Of a stretch of DNA of 37,185 nucleotides, positions 1 through 9,539 are shown one piece after another. This DNA is from a virus, in the IMG/VR virus record IMGVR_UViG_3300027733_000115, positions 1-37,185 of that record, one strand, 5' to 3'. The notes beneath the pieces are model-generated. The model had not been told where the DNA came from and did not search any database. It worked only from the letters and a program-made list of their open reading frames with translations. Numbering within the stretch: position 1 is the stretch's first letter; each line of letters opens with the position of its first letter. Made by a program: the position numbers and the translations under genes.

Positions 1-51
1 AAAGATGTAGAAAAACTAACCAATAAATTTTTAAAGAAACAAAAATTATGA
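1..51 (+). CDS. C-terminal end of an unknown upstream gene (partial)
   Basis: Frame 1 is open from the window edge to a TGA at 49-51 and encodes KDVEKLTNKFLKKQKL, a lysine-rich tail. The stop overlaps the thyX start in an ATGA arrangement (48-51), the usual sign of translational coupling in phage operons. The fragment is too short to identify. It is called a gene end rather than chance because of the exact 4-nt overlap with a real start and the same strand. Confidence 0.6.
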   Translation, partial: KDVEKLTNKFLKKQKL

Positions 52-815
52 ACATTAAATTAGTATCATATTCTCAACCAACTGAAGAATTTGCTGAATT
101 AGGAATTACTGATGCACAAGAACTTATAGCATTTTGCGCTCGGGTAAGTAATCCGTCAAATCAGTTTAATACAGAAACTTCAGAAAAACTTATCAACTAC
201 TTAATTACGCACAAACATTGGTCACCGCTTGAAATGGTCAATGTGTGTTTAGAAGTAAATACCACCCGCGACATTGCACGTCAATTACTACGTCACGCTT
301 CATTTAGATTCCAAGAGTTCAGTCAACGGTATGCAGATCCAACTGATGACTTGTCTTTTGAAATACGCGATGCTAGATTTCAAGATCCTAAAAATCGTCA
401 AAATTCAATTACAATTAATACTGCAGAAGAAGAGGCAATTAATGATGAATGGCATCTAAGACAAGAAGCTCATATTAATTCAGCAAAAGCACAATATGAA
501 TGGGCAATTAGCAAAGGCATTGCTAAAGAGCAAGCTCGTGTTGTACTTCCAGAAGGCAATACTAAGAGTCGTGTGTATGTTAACGGGACGTTGCGCTCAT
601 GGATTCACTACATACAAGTGCGCAGTAACGTGGATACACAGCTTGAACACAAACAAGTTGCAGTAGCGTGTGCGCAAGCAATTAGCGCAGTATTTCCAAT
701 GGTAAATGACTTTGTTTATAAGGAAGAACCAGTTTTAGAACCTATTAAAGAAGAAATTGTTGAACCTAAAAAACTTAAATGGCATCAACACTTTTTTAAT
801 TTTTACAAACACTAA
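48..815 (+). CDS. thyX: Flavin-dependent thymidylate synthase ThyX
   Basis: ThyX makes dTMP from dUMP using methylene-tetrahydrofolate, with FAD and NADPH; phages use it to feed DNA synthesis. The family signature (RHRxxSxNExSxRY) is recognisable at residues 82-95 as RHASFRFQEFSQRY, preceded by the usual RDIARQLL helix. A second family block lies at 167-203: LPEG, then LRSWIHYIQVR and TQLEHKQVA. At about 217 residues the core matches the usual ThyX length. An extra acidic then basic/aromatic tail (about 218-255, ending HQHFFNFYKH) follows. Three signature positions differ from the canonical motif (A84 for Arg, R87 for Ser, Q89 for Asn), and K202 stands where Arg is usual; the FQEFSQRY form itself is familiar in phage ThyX. 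The start overlaps the preceding stop (ATGA), so translation is probably coupled. The upstream Shine-Dalgarno is weak. The family assignment is secure; activity is inferred. Confidence 0.93.
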   Translation: MNIKLVSYSQPTEEFAELGITDAQELIAFCARVSNPSNQFNTETSEKLINYLITHKHWSPLEMVNVCLEVNTTRDIARQLLRHASFRFQEFSQRYADPTDDLSFEIRDARFQDPKNRQNSITINTAEEEAINDEWHLRQEAHINSAKAQYEWAISKGIAKEQARVVLPEGNTKSRVYVNGTLRSWIHYIQVRSNVDTQLEHKQVAVACAQAISAVFPMVNDFVYKEEPVLEPIKEEIVEPKKLKWHQHFFNFYKH

Positions 816-820
816 TCACA

Positions 821-846
821 AAAAAAGCCAGCATGCTGGCTTTTTT
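821..846. terminator. Bidirectional intrinsic terminator
   Basis: A perfect palindrome: the 14-base core GCCAGCATGCTGGC (827-840) flanked by six A on the left and six T on the right. Read on either strand it gives a GC-rich stem followed by a U-tract. It starts 5 nt after the thyX stop and lies about 95 nt beyond the end of the minus-strand structural block, so it can end both converging units. Confidence 0.85.
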
Positions 847-914
847 GTTTTTACATTACTACTAGATAACAGTGGTTAAAACTTCTTTTATATTGGTCCT
901 GATTGTACATCAGC

Positions 915-934
915 CAACTCTAAAGGTAGAGTTG
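915..934. other. Hairpin just downstream of the 2865-aa gene
   Basis: CAACTCTA (915-922) pairs perfectly with TAGAGTTG (927-934) around an AAGG loop. A weaker 5-bp hairpin (CTGAT/ATCAG, 899-913) follows on the minus-strand transcript. Neither has a U-tract, so they are not intrinsic terminators alone. They lie 8 nt past the last structural stop codon and could protect the 3' end of the late mRNA. The rest of 847-941 shows no gene, tRNA or other signal that I can support. Confidence 0.35.
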
Positions 935-941
935 TTCCTAT

Positions 942-3900
942 CTAAAAGTAAGTAACGTCTCCAATATCATCATCATTATTTCCACGATATGTGTATGTTA
1001 TTACAACATATCCCTCACCTAGATTATCACCAGGGGTAACAACTGATCCGTCAGATGTACCAGATGCACCTGAATATGCACCATTGTCGCCAGTTTGCAC
1101 CATACCGCCTCCTCCTCCGTTGTAGCCGCCGCCGCCGCCACCACCGCCGCCGCCGTCACCTTGTCCATAATCGTGCCCGGCTCCTCCATTGGTTCCAGAA
1201 AAGCCTTGCGTAGCGCCATCTGATTGGCCGGCGCTTTTATTTCCGCCGCCACCGCCGCCACCACCGCCACCGGCAACAATTAATAAAGTGCTGTCTTTAG
1301 AAACAAAACTTCCAGCGCCGCCACCGCCGCCTGCACCTGAACTTCCAGTTCCAGTACTTGATCCTGGTTTCCCGCCAACGCCTCCTGCACATTGACCGGC
1401 AGTGTTAACACCTCCAGCTGCATTAATTGCGTTACGTCCATTGACACCGGATTGACCAGGTGATCCTGAACCACCTACACCAATTTTATAAGTACCACCG
1501 GTTAACTGAAAGTTTTTTTGAGCACGATCACCTTTTGTACCTGCACGTCCAACTTGTTGATCATTGCCGCCTTTACCGCCAGCACCTCCTACACATATAA
1601 TTGATGTTATTTTCGTGCTTTCTGCTAAAACAATAGTGCAAGAACTATTATACGTTATAACTGCAGTGCGTATTGTACCAACTATAGTTAACGTTGCAGT
1701 TTTTGTAGTGTTATCGTTAAATGTTGCAGTAAATACTGCAGAACCTAGATTACCGCCTGTATAAACTTTAGTTGCTCTGCCAGTATTATCTAACGATCCA
1801 GAAAGCCACAATGGAGTAGCAGGAATACTACCATCTACTGTTCTCGCGATTGATATAACTACACTAGAATATGGAGCTCCGCCTGATACAGTTACTGTTG
1901 AGGTATTACCAGATACTATTGATATTGGATCAACAGTTATTAACTTATTATTATAAACTTCTTGTCCAATAAGCGTAAAATTTTCCGAATTAACAACTAC
2001 TAGTACACCACCATTTAAGTAATTTGACGTAAATCTTACTGTAAATGTTGACAACAACGGTAATCCAGTAACCTGGGCTGCTTTTAGATCTGCTGAGATA
2101 ATATAGCTACTCGAAGTGTTAGTAACAATACCGGCCACTATACCAGTATCAGCAGGAGCGCCAAATATTTGACGTATTAGACTTTCATTGTTACTTGCAT
2201 GAATACTAATTGTTATATCACCCTTGTTAGTAGCATTTAAAAACGTACATGTTACCTGCCCGGAATCTTTATTAGAAACACCGGCATAAAAAGTGTTAGT
2301 GCTAAAAGTTATTGATCCAGTTATTGTCGCTGCCGGTTTAGGAAGAATAGATAACGTTGCAGAACACGACTGGTTAGATTGAATAGCAACAAATGAGGCC
2401 TTAAACGACCTTACACCGCTGGTATAAGTTGTTGCGTTAATTTCTAGTGTATACTCCCCGTTGTCATTTAACTTAAGGTCTGTTAATGCAGGAGTTGAAT
2501 CTAATACAAAAGTAGCGTTAGGAAATCCTTTGCTAATACTTAAGGTAGCCTTTCCGTTATGCTCAATACTACTAGGAACAATTGTCATTTCAGGAACCGA
2601 TGTCGGGTTGTTAAAGGTAATTTTTAAATCTGATGTAGTTGCGAATAGCACCGTAGCAGCAGAACCCCCTGTAAAAGCAGCATTACCTAAAGTAATTGTT
2701 AGGTTTGTTATGCTGATACTTGCAGCATGCGCTGATGCAGCACCGGTAAATGAAACAGTAGCAACTTGCGGGCTGGTTTTTTTCACACTCGCTGTTAAGC
2801 CTGCTGGAACGTTGGTAACAACTGCACCCGCTAATGCTTGTCCATTTGTGCCCGTGTATGTGTCATTAGCTAACGTCAATGTGATGCTAGTTGCAATTGA
2901 ACCATCGTTTGCATCCGCTTCCTTAAATTCAGTTGCGCTATATGTAATCGATTTAACTGGTAGCGGAGCTGCAGGATCTCGAAACGTAATTTTTAAATCT
3001 GATTTAGTTGCGGTAGTTACCGTAGCAGCAGAACCCCCTGTAAAAGAAGTATCACCTAAAGTAATTGTTAGGTTTGTTATGCTGTTACTTGCAGCATGCG
3101 CTGTTGCATTACCAGTGAACGTGACAGTAGCAACTGTTGGGCTGGTTTTTGTCACACTCGCTGTTAAGCCTGCTGGAACGTTACTTACCACTGCACCCGC
3201 TAATGCTTGTCCATTTGTGCCCGTGTATGTGTCATTAGCTAACTCTAGTTCAATGGTCTCTGTTATTGAACCATTGTTTGCAACCGCTTCATCAATGTTG
3301 GTTTTGCTATAGTTAATTACCCGAGCTGTTGGAAGTAAATAGCGTAAATCGCCTGATGTTTTAGTACACGTAGGCTCACTAACACTTGCAATTGTAAATT
3401 GAAAGGTTCCTTGGTTAGTGGTAGTGGTAGCATTTTGTCGATATATTGATGTTATTTCAAATTGAAGTTGTGAACTACTGTTAGTTGTACTAGATATCAT
3501 CCGTGGCGGAACTAAGTCGGATACACCTGTACCAGATAGCGAAGCCTGTATATTTGCGTAACAGTTAGTAATACTTAATGTAAATTTTTCATTTGGAAAT
3601 GAAGGGCTTACTGTAGCTACAATTACTAACTTGCCAGTTGTGTTATCTAACGATAGTCCAGCAGCCCGTGGCATAGTAATACTTGTTGAAGCTACACTGT
3701 TACCATTTGTAATACTAGTAATAGTAATAGTGCGAGTTACTGGTGCATTTACAGTAAGTTTTACTGTTGGACTAGATCCTTGGGAGATCGAATATCCAAA
3801 GGAAGGTTCTTGTTTCTCTACTGATAGATAAAACTCTCCAGCAGTTGGTTGAATTAATCCTGCAGTATAATCAAGGAAAAACGTGTTTGATGCGTCCTTA

Positions 3901-6900
3901 TTTCTACTTCCAATGGCTTGACTTAACCCAAATCGAGCAAACTCAACACCTACTAGTTTCCAAGAAATTACGGTGTTAATTGGTACAGATGCTGGTATTG
4001 TAAAAGTAAAGGTAACTGTCTCGCCTGGTCCTATCGACTCTTTGTTTCTGCTAACTGTAATTTTGGCTGCATCAACTAGCGTAAAATTAGCTGTAGTACC
4101 AGTACTAAATCTTAAATTAGTGGATTCATTAGGTAACGCCGGCATAAGAGTCAATTGTAGTGGCAATGATAGTCCTAGCAGATAACTGTCTGTAATTGTA
4201 CCAGTAGGGTTGGTCCAGACTACTGTGCCATCAATTACTTTACTAAGTGCTGGCAGATTAACTGTTGCGGATGTTATACTAAAAGGCTTTTTATCTTCGC
4301 TGTAATTTGAATTTGGGGCAACCTTCACGCCGACCGTTGAAAACGGATAATATAGCGGTACATCAACACTATAAGTTATTGGCACTGTCTGAGCCTGAGT
4401 TAGTGTGTTATGTATTATATTAGTTGACCCAATAATACTAATATTAATTGGTTTAATATAAAAAAGCAATACGCCTGTATAGATATTGGAATTAGTACGC
4501 TCGTCAATATATTTAAGTTCAGAACCGTTAGCCGTTAATTTAAATCTAACATTTTCATATATTATTGCAGAATCTAAGTTAGGAGTAGTAACATTAAACG
4601 TTTTACGTGCTTCTCCTGCAGGAATAGTAACTATACCAGTAACTGGAGTTGTCCACCCGGTTGGTGCTCCAATATCATTAAAAAATGGTATTTTTCGTGA
4701 AAATTCCATAGTCCATGTAATTGTCTGATCAACAGTAGCAGTTGTAGTTGTACTAATTACAAGTATGATTGGATCACCTATTATATACCTTTCAGATGCT
4801 GCCGCTAACTTCCATGTTGCAATAGTTGGCAGCGGAGTTGTAGTCGGAGTAGCAGTTCGATCAGTAATAACTATTTGACTACTTGCAACATAAGATGATC
4901 CAGCTACATTATACAACCATACAACAAAAGGTCGATTACCTTTTGTTGTGCCGTCATCTAGTGGAGTAAACTCTAATGTTCCGGTCATACCATCTGTCAA
5001 AACTACATAAGGGGTTAATGATACTATATCAAGATCTGATCCAGTGAATGAACCCAGACCTGATGTATTAACCGGTTTAATTACACACAATAAAGCTTGA
5101 TTTAGCGGTAACTTTGGAGCTTTTATTTCAAAAATTATTTTTTCACCTTCTTGTGACGGTGACGACGTTCTTGGTGTAATAGTATACGGTGTATTTTCAG
5201 TAATAGTAATAGTTGGGCTACCGCCATTTAATACAACCGGTGAACCGCCTGACTTTATTTCAAGTTGAAAGTCTCTTGATCCTTTAACACTACCAACAGT
5301 TGTTAACAACGAAATATCATAAGAACTTGCTGCGCTAGTTACTGTAAAATTACCAGTTAACCCAGCCGGGGAAAAATCAGATCCGTCAATATTGCTGCCG
5401 TTAGGACCAACACCAACAATTCTATAAGAGTATGGTATGTCTTGTAGTAACTTTGGAGTTGAAAAGGTAAACGTTGCTGCACTTCCTTCCATTACTGAGT
5501 TGCCTGCAGTAGTTGAAGTTAATGAATAAACTGCAGTTTCTGTAATTTTTACAACTGGACTAGGTGCACCTAACGTAACTGGTGTTGAACTACCTTGCAG
5601 TCTTAATTCAATACTGAAAGATTCGTCAAGTTCTTTAGGTGAGTTAGCTGCGGCATTTAATGTAAAATTACCTGCTCCATATTGATCAATTGCAACCGAG
5701 TTAGTTAACGACGACAATCCAACAAAATCTTCAGATGTGATATTACTTCCAGACACCGGCACAATTGTATATGTCATTGTTGTACCGAATGCAACATCTG
5801 GTGTTGAAATGTCAAACCTTACACCAGTTGGGCTTCCTTCAGTAATTGAAGAATTATTTGCTCTAATCATGTACGGAGTTGCATCAACTAACGCTACTGG
5901 CAATGCACTAGTTGCAACTTCTGTGCCGTTAACTGATCCTGTACGTAACACAAGTAAGAACATACGATCAGATTGAACTCTGTTATTATTTGCAGAAGCT
6001 GTTATCGTAATAGTAGTGCGACCTAATGTACTTGTACCTGGATTATCATAAGTAATGTACACCGGAGCAGTGCTTTGAGTTTGCAGTAATTCGCCATCTA
6101 ATAAATTATTACTTCTAATTGTTGACCAGTACAACGGAGTAGCCGGTAATACATTATCTGTAAAAATATCAAATATAACCGATTCACCTTCTATAATTTT
6201 TGATTTTCTAGGAACAACACTATAAGTTGGCGGATCTGGATCCGGTACTACTATAGTTTGAGAAGTATCATTCATTGTAACAATTGTACTAGTAGCTAAC
6301 AACGTTCCAGTTGTAGTCCACAATTTTATCCCAAAGTTTTTAACACCTAATTCAGTAAATGTATCTTTGTTAATTGTTCTAGAAATTTGTGCAGAATTTC
6401 CTTTAACAATAACCGAACCGGTTATAGAGTCAGTAAAATCTGGATGATTAGTTGTGTTTATAGTTCCAAGAGTTGAATATGTAGTCCAATTTAGTTGTAG
6501 TTTGTCTGTATCTGCAACCCATGGTGTAGTAACGCTAAAAATTACAGTATCGCCTTCATTAACTAATGTTGCAGATGGTACTATTGTATGCGGTATAATT
6601 TCATTTAACGTTATAATAGCTGATGTAGCTTGTACTGCTCCTAAAATAGAATCAGTACGCAATTCAATTTGGAATGTTTCAGCTTCTTCAGTTATAAGAT
6701 CACGTTTTGCTGAAATTATAAATGACCCTTTATTTTTTGTTGTACTTACAAATCCGTCTAGTCGTTGTCCCAACCCGCCTTGTGCATCCGACACAATGAA
6801 ATCGTCAGCTGTAATATTACCTGCATGTTTTAGTATAGTCCAAAATATTTTAGTATTATCTAATACCGCCGGGGTAGTAATGCTTACTGTTATTGGAGCT

Positions 6901-9539
6901 AACCCTTCTGTAAATGATGGAGAGGTTAATGACACAGTGTACCCAACAGATTCACCTATAGTAACTATTGAACTTGTTGCAACTTTTGTGCTAATTGAAG
7001 ATCCAGTTTTTAAAATTAAACGGAATGATTCGGTACCTTCAGTTAAACTATCAAGAATTGCTGTTCTTGTAATAGAACCCACATTGCCATTAATTTCAAC
7101 AGTACCGGATAATCTGTTATCTGTAAAATCCGATGCAGTAATTACACCAGTAACTGCTACAGTATCCCAATATAACACAGTGCCATTTTTTAAGAATGGT
7201 GTTTTAACATCAAAATCAATACCAGGCTGGTTTTCAACCATGTATGAATTTAACGGTATAATTTCATACCCTACTGTTTCTGTAATAGCTGTTCGTTGAC
7301 TTGATACTAACACCGGTCCTAATGTTCCAGCAGTTGCACGAATTTCTAAATAAAATTCTTCTGTACCTTCAATTAATGTATCTTTAGCTGCTCGTCTAAA
7401 AATTGTTCCGTTACTATTGTCAGTAATAACAACAAATCCGTCTGTTGCATTATCAGTAAAATCTGCAGCGGTAATTACACCTTCTGACGACACAGTAGTC
7501 CAATATAACACAGTGCCCGGTGGCATCCATGGAGTAGTAAGATTAAACGTAACCCCGGCACCTAACGCACCTAAAGTTGTACTTTCTTCCATTGTTGCAG
7601 GAGTTCTAACTAAATTATAGCTTGCAGTTTCTTCAATAGTTATAGGATCACTGTCAACTAACCAATTTGTCATTCCTACATCAGAAAATACTGATAAATG
7701 GAACGTTTCGTTTCCTTCTGTTAATGCATCTTTTTTTGCTTTTCTTGTAACAATACCAACATTTTTTGATATAACAACAGTTCCAGTTACTCTATTATCA
7801 GTAAAATCAGCAGCAGTTAATACACCACTATCTTTAACTACTTTCCAATATAACCGTGTATTAATTGGAAGATTTGGCGTTTTAATAGTAAAGGTTATTA
7901 ACGTTGTTGAATCTTCTGGAATTGAACTGTCATCAGCAAGTACTAAATAAGGGATAATTGGTTCAATTGAAACTTTATCAGTAATTTTTACTAACTCACT
8001 AGTTTGTACAGTTTTTGAAATTCCAGTATCGGCATTAAGTACTGACAATACAATTTGATAAGATTCAGCAGTAGTTTCATTAATCGTGTCTTCGTAAATT
8101 GTTCTATATAATTCAGCGTAATTGCCGTATACTGTTACAATACCGTTTATTCGATTATCTAAAAAATCACTTGGAAGTAACGACTGAGTTAATACTTTTG
8201 TATTCCAATATAAATCAGTTCCATCTCTTACATTTTTAGTAACAATTCTATACAATACAGTTTGGCCTTCTGTTACTGCGGTTGTTGATAATGGCAATAT
8301 AGTGTAAGACGGCGCTGGAGGTGTTAATGACGTGTCTGTAATTATTTCTAATGATGTCAATTGTGCAAGAACAGGGCCTTTAGTGTTATCATCAATTCTT
8401 ATTTGAATCTGGAACTGTTCTTTACCTTCGGTAAATAAATCCGCAGAAGCTATTAATGTAAATGTTCCTGAATTATCAACAATATCAACTGTTCCGCGCA
8501 ATGTACCGGTTATTAAATCTGATGCAATATTAAAATCAGATGCCGAAATGCTAGTACCAGATATGCTAAAATATAACAATCCATCAAAGAAATTAGTAGT
8601 AGTTACTGTAAAATCAACAGTATTAATAACGCCTGCTTCAGTAACATTTGCAACCGATCTACTTAATGCAAATGTTGGGTTTGATGCCCCTGGGGTAAAC
8701 TCACTAGATAATGCAGGCGGATCAATAGCAACATAACTACCTGATGCATGATATACGTTAACAATACTACGAAGTATTCCAGTTACATTTGCGCCAGTGT
8801 TAACGTAACTAATTGTAAAAATAAGTACACCAGTCGGTTCTCCAGTTTCTTCATATACTTCTTGCCTAGCTAAAATTTGATATATGTTTGCTGCCGGAGT
8901 GTCTGCTTTAGTTTTCTTAAAAATTACTTGGTCTTCTGGTGCCAGTGACTTAAAACCAATTACTGATCCAGATGTTTTTGTTGAAGTAGTAGCTGAATAT
9001 CTAAAACTAACTACTCCTATTCCAGCTAATAATGAATTCCATGCAACTGATTTTGAATTAGTAGCAGTATTTGTACTTGACGCACTAAATTCAATAGCAC
9101 TACCAGTGTTAAAATAATGACGCATATGATCTGCGTCATCAAATTGCACAGTTACTGTATGAGTAGTTGTATTATTCCATGTATTATTTGGAGTTTCTTC
9201 ATTTAAAAGTTCAATGCTAGTAGCTTGAGTTATATTAGGCGAAACTAATTTTGATGTTTCAACCTGAGTCATTACTGATAAAAATTGCGCCCAATTTGCT
9301 GCAGTAAGTTGGGTTGATACTGCTGATATAGGCAGAGTTGCCGGTACACCAATTTGATGATATCTAGCAGCTAGTATATCAGTCCTTAATCTTGTAAAAT
9401 CTGGAATAAGGGCCGGAACCGTAGAATCTAACTGATAACTCGATACAGTCTGCCCATAACCAAACTCATTTTCTCCAGTTCCTAAAATTTTTAAAATTCT
9501 AGCCCGAAGTGCATTATAATCACTTGTTAAAATTGCCAT
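942..9539 (-). CDS. Giant tail-fibre/adhesin-like protein with Calx-beta-like repeats and Gly-rich end (2865 aa)
   Basis: Probably a distal host-contact fibre. Residues 1-110 form a compact N-terminal region (GYGQ motif near 27) that may be the attachment end. A beta-rich region follows (about 110-280). About 11 repeats of 90-120 residues span roughly 283-1560, each with TEG or EEG, a TP turn, YW, ITAxDFTDN, TEGxExF and ITE/TIxE landmarks; these resemble Calx-beta domains, which often bind calcium. More Ig-like regions follow, including two near-identical 123-residue units (about 2073-2313). The C-terminal part (about 2648-2830) is extremely glycine-rich, with runs of Gly, as in other phage Gly-rich tip domains. 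A clear Shine-Dalgarno (AAGGAG) overlaps the stop of the upstream gene 14 nt away, supporting this start and co-transcription with the 504-aa gene. It is the last gene of the late block. Receptor binding is inferred; no homologue was checked. Confidence 0.85.
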   Translation of the reverse strand: MAILTSDYNALRARILKILGTGENEFGYGQTVSSYQLDSTVPALIPDFTRLRTDILAARYHQIGVPATLPISAVSTQLTAANWAQFLSVMTQVETSKLVSPNITQATSIELLNEETPNNTWNNTTTHTVTVQFDDADHMRHYFNTGSAIEFSASSTNTATNSKSVAWNSLLAGIGVVSFRYSATTSTKTSGSVIGFKSLAPEDQVIFKKTKADTPAANIYQILARQEVYEETGEPTGVLIFTISYVNTGANVTGILRSIVNVYHASGSYVAIDPPALSSEFTPGASNPTFALSRSVANVTEAGVINTVDFTVTTTNFFDGLLYFSISGTSISASDFNIASDLITGTLRGTVDIVDNSGTFTLIASADLFTEGKEQFQIQIRIDDNTKGPVLAQLTSLEIITDTSLTPPAPSYTILPLSTTAVTEGQTVLYRIVTKNVRDGTDLYWNTKVLTQSLLPSDFLDNRINGIVTVYGNYAELYRTIYEDTINETTAESYQIVLSVLNADTGISKTVQTSELVKITDKVSIEPIIPYLVLADDSSIPEDSTTLITFTIKTPNLPINTRLYWKVVKDSGVLTAADFTDNRVTGTVVISKNVGIVTRKAKKDALTEGNETFHLSVFSDVGMTNWLVDSDPITIEETASYNLVRTPATMEESTTLGALGAGVTFNLTTPWMPPGTVLYWTTVSSEGVITAADFTDNATDGFVVITDNSNGTIFRRAAKDTLIEGTEEFYLEIRATAGTLGPVLVSSQRTAITETVGYEIIPLNSYMVENQPGIDFDVKTPFLKNGTVLYWDTVAVTGVITASDFTDNRLSGTVEINGNVGSITRTAILDSLTEGTESFRLILKTGSSISTKVATSSIVTIGESVGYTVSLTSPSFTEGLAPITVSITTPAVLDNTKIFWTILKHAGNITADDFIVSDAQGGLGQRLDGFVSTTKNKGSFIISAKRDLITEEAETFQIELRTDSILGAVQATSAIITLNEIIPHTIVPSATLVNEGDTVIFSVTTPWVADTDKLQLNWTTYSTLGTINTTNHPDFTDSITGSVIVKGNSAQISRTINKDTFTELGVKNFGIKLWTTTGTLLATSTIVTMNDTSQTIVVPDPDPPTYSVVPRKSKIIEGESVIFDIFTDNVLPATPLYWSTIRSNNLLDGELLQTQSTAPVYITYDNPGTSTLGRTTITITASANNNRVQSDRMFLLVLRTGSVNGTEVATSALPVALVDATPYMIRANNSSITEGSPTGVRFDISTPDVAFGTTMTYTIVPVSGSNITSEDFVGLSSLTNSVAIDQYGAGNFTLNAAANSPKELDESFSIELRLQGSSTPVTLGAPSPVVKITETAVYSLTSTTAGNSVMEGSAATFTFSTPKLLQDIPYSYRIVGVGPNGSNIDGSDFSPAGLTGNFTVTSAASSYDISLLTTVGSVKGSRDFQLEIKSGGSPVVLNGGSPTITITENTPYTITPRTSSPSQEGEKIIFEIKAPKLPLNQALLCVIKPVNTSGLGSFTGSDLDIVSLTPYVVLTDGMTGTLEFTPLDDGTTKGNRPFVVWLYNVAGSSYVASSQIVITDRTATPTTTPLPTIATWKLAAASERYIIGDPIILVISTTTTATVDQTITWTMEFSRKIPFFNDIGAPTGWTTPVTGIVTIPAGEARKTFNVTTPNLDSAIIYENVRFKLTANGSELKYIDERTNSNIYTGVLLFYIKPINISIIGSTNIIHNTLTQAQTVPITYSVDVPLYYPFSTVGVKVAPNSNYSEDKKPFSITSATVNLPALSKVIDGTVVWTNPTGTITDSYLLGLSLPLQLTLMPALPNESTNLRFSTGTTANFTLVDAAKITVSRNKESIGPGETVTFTFTIPASVPINTVISWKLVGVEFARFGLSQAIGSRNKDASNTFFLDYTAGLIQPTAGEFYLSVEKQEPSFGYSISQGSSPTVKLTVNAPVTRTITITSITNGNSVASTSITMPRAAGLSLDNTTGKLVIVATVSPSFPNEKFTLSITNCYANIQASLSGTGVSDLVPPRMISSTTNSSSQLQFEITSIYRQNATTTTNQGTFQFTIASVSEPTCTKTSGDLRYLLPTARVINYSKTNIDEAVANNGSITETIELELANDTYTGTNGQALAGAVVSNVPAGLTASVTKTSPTVATVTFTGNATAHAASNSITNLTITLGDTSFTGGSAATVTTATKSDLKITFRDPAAPLPVKSITYSATEFKEADANDGSIATSITLTLANDTYTGTNGQALAGAVVTNVPAGLTASVKKTSPQVATVSFTGAASAHAASISITNLTITLGNAAFTGGSAATVLFATTSDLKITFNNPTSVPEMTIVPSSIEHNGKATLSISKGFPNATFVLDSTPALTDLKLNDNGEYTLEINATTYTSGVRSFKASFVAIQSNQSCSATLSILPKPAATITGSITFSTNTFYAGVSNKDSGQVTCTFLNATNKGDITISIHASNNESLIRQIFGAPADTGIVAGIVTNTSSSYIISADLKAAQVTGLPLLSTFTVRFTSNYLNGGVLVVVNSENFTLIGQEVYNNKLITVDPISIVSGNTSTVTVSGGAPYSSVVISIARTVDGSIPATPLWLSGSLDNTGRATKVYTGGNLGSAVFTATFNDNTTKTATLTIVGTIRTAVITYNSSCTIVLAESTKITSIICVGGAGGKGGNDQQVGRAGTKGDRAQKNFQLTGGTYKIGVGGSGSPGQSGVNGRNAINAAGGVNTAGQCAGGVGGKPGSSTGTGSSGAGGGGGAGSFVSKDSTLLIVAGGGGGGGGGGNKSAGQSDGATQGFSGTNGGAGHDYGQGDGGGGGGGGGGYNGGGGGMVQTGDNGAYSGASGTSDGSVVTPGDNLGEGYVVITYTYRGNNDDDIGDVTYF
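1125..1333 (-). repeat. GCC-type microsatellites coding for polyglycine
   Basis: Three runs of GCC/CCG/CCA triplets on the plus strand (1125-1155, 1243-1273 and about 1315-1333) read as strings of Gly codons in the minus-strand adhesin. They are strikingly GC-rich in an otherwise AT-rich genome. Slippage by whole triplets would change the length of the glycine tracts without breaking the frame. Confidence 0.8.
2617..2874 (-). repeat. Copy A of a 258-bp direct DNA repeat (369-nt period)
   Basis: Nearly the same sequence recurs at 2986-3243, in frame, with a 369-nt (123-codon) period. Conserved stretches include the coding for LANDTYTGTNGQALAGAVV and for NVPAGLTASV. Differences are scattered point changes without indels. 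The units encode an Ig-like module in the 2865-aa protein. Confidence 0.9.
2986..3243 (-). repeat. Copy B of the 258-bp direct DNA repeat
   Basis: Partner of the copy at 2617-2874. The DNA identity of the pair is far higher than among the Calx-beta-like repeats of the same gene, pointing to a recent duplication or continuing gene conversion. Confidence 0.9.

Noticed and set aside
1125-1333. GCC runs as a possible CRISPR array or a tRNA cluster
   Set aside because: Irregular triplets without spacers, and fully explained by Gly codons.
1189-1395. Proline-rich open frame on the plus strand
   Set aside because: The proline runs are only the reverse of the polyglycine codons.
2461-3312. A 283-codon open frame on the plus strand
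   Set aside because: It is the antisense of the repeat-rich adhesin, rich in Val/Ala from the reverse reading of the duplicated module; the minus-strand frame is far longer and has repeats, a ribosome site and a family-like pattern.
6454-7299. A 281-codon open frame on the plus strand
   Set aside because: Antisense to the Calx-beta-like repeats; low stop frequency follows from the codon bias of the opposite strand, and no ribosome site or domain is visible.
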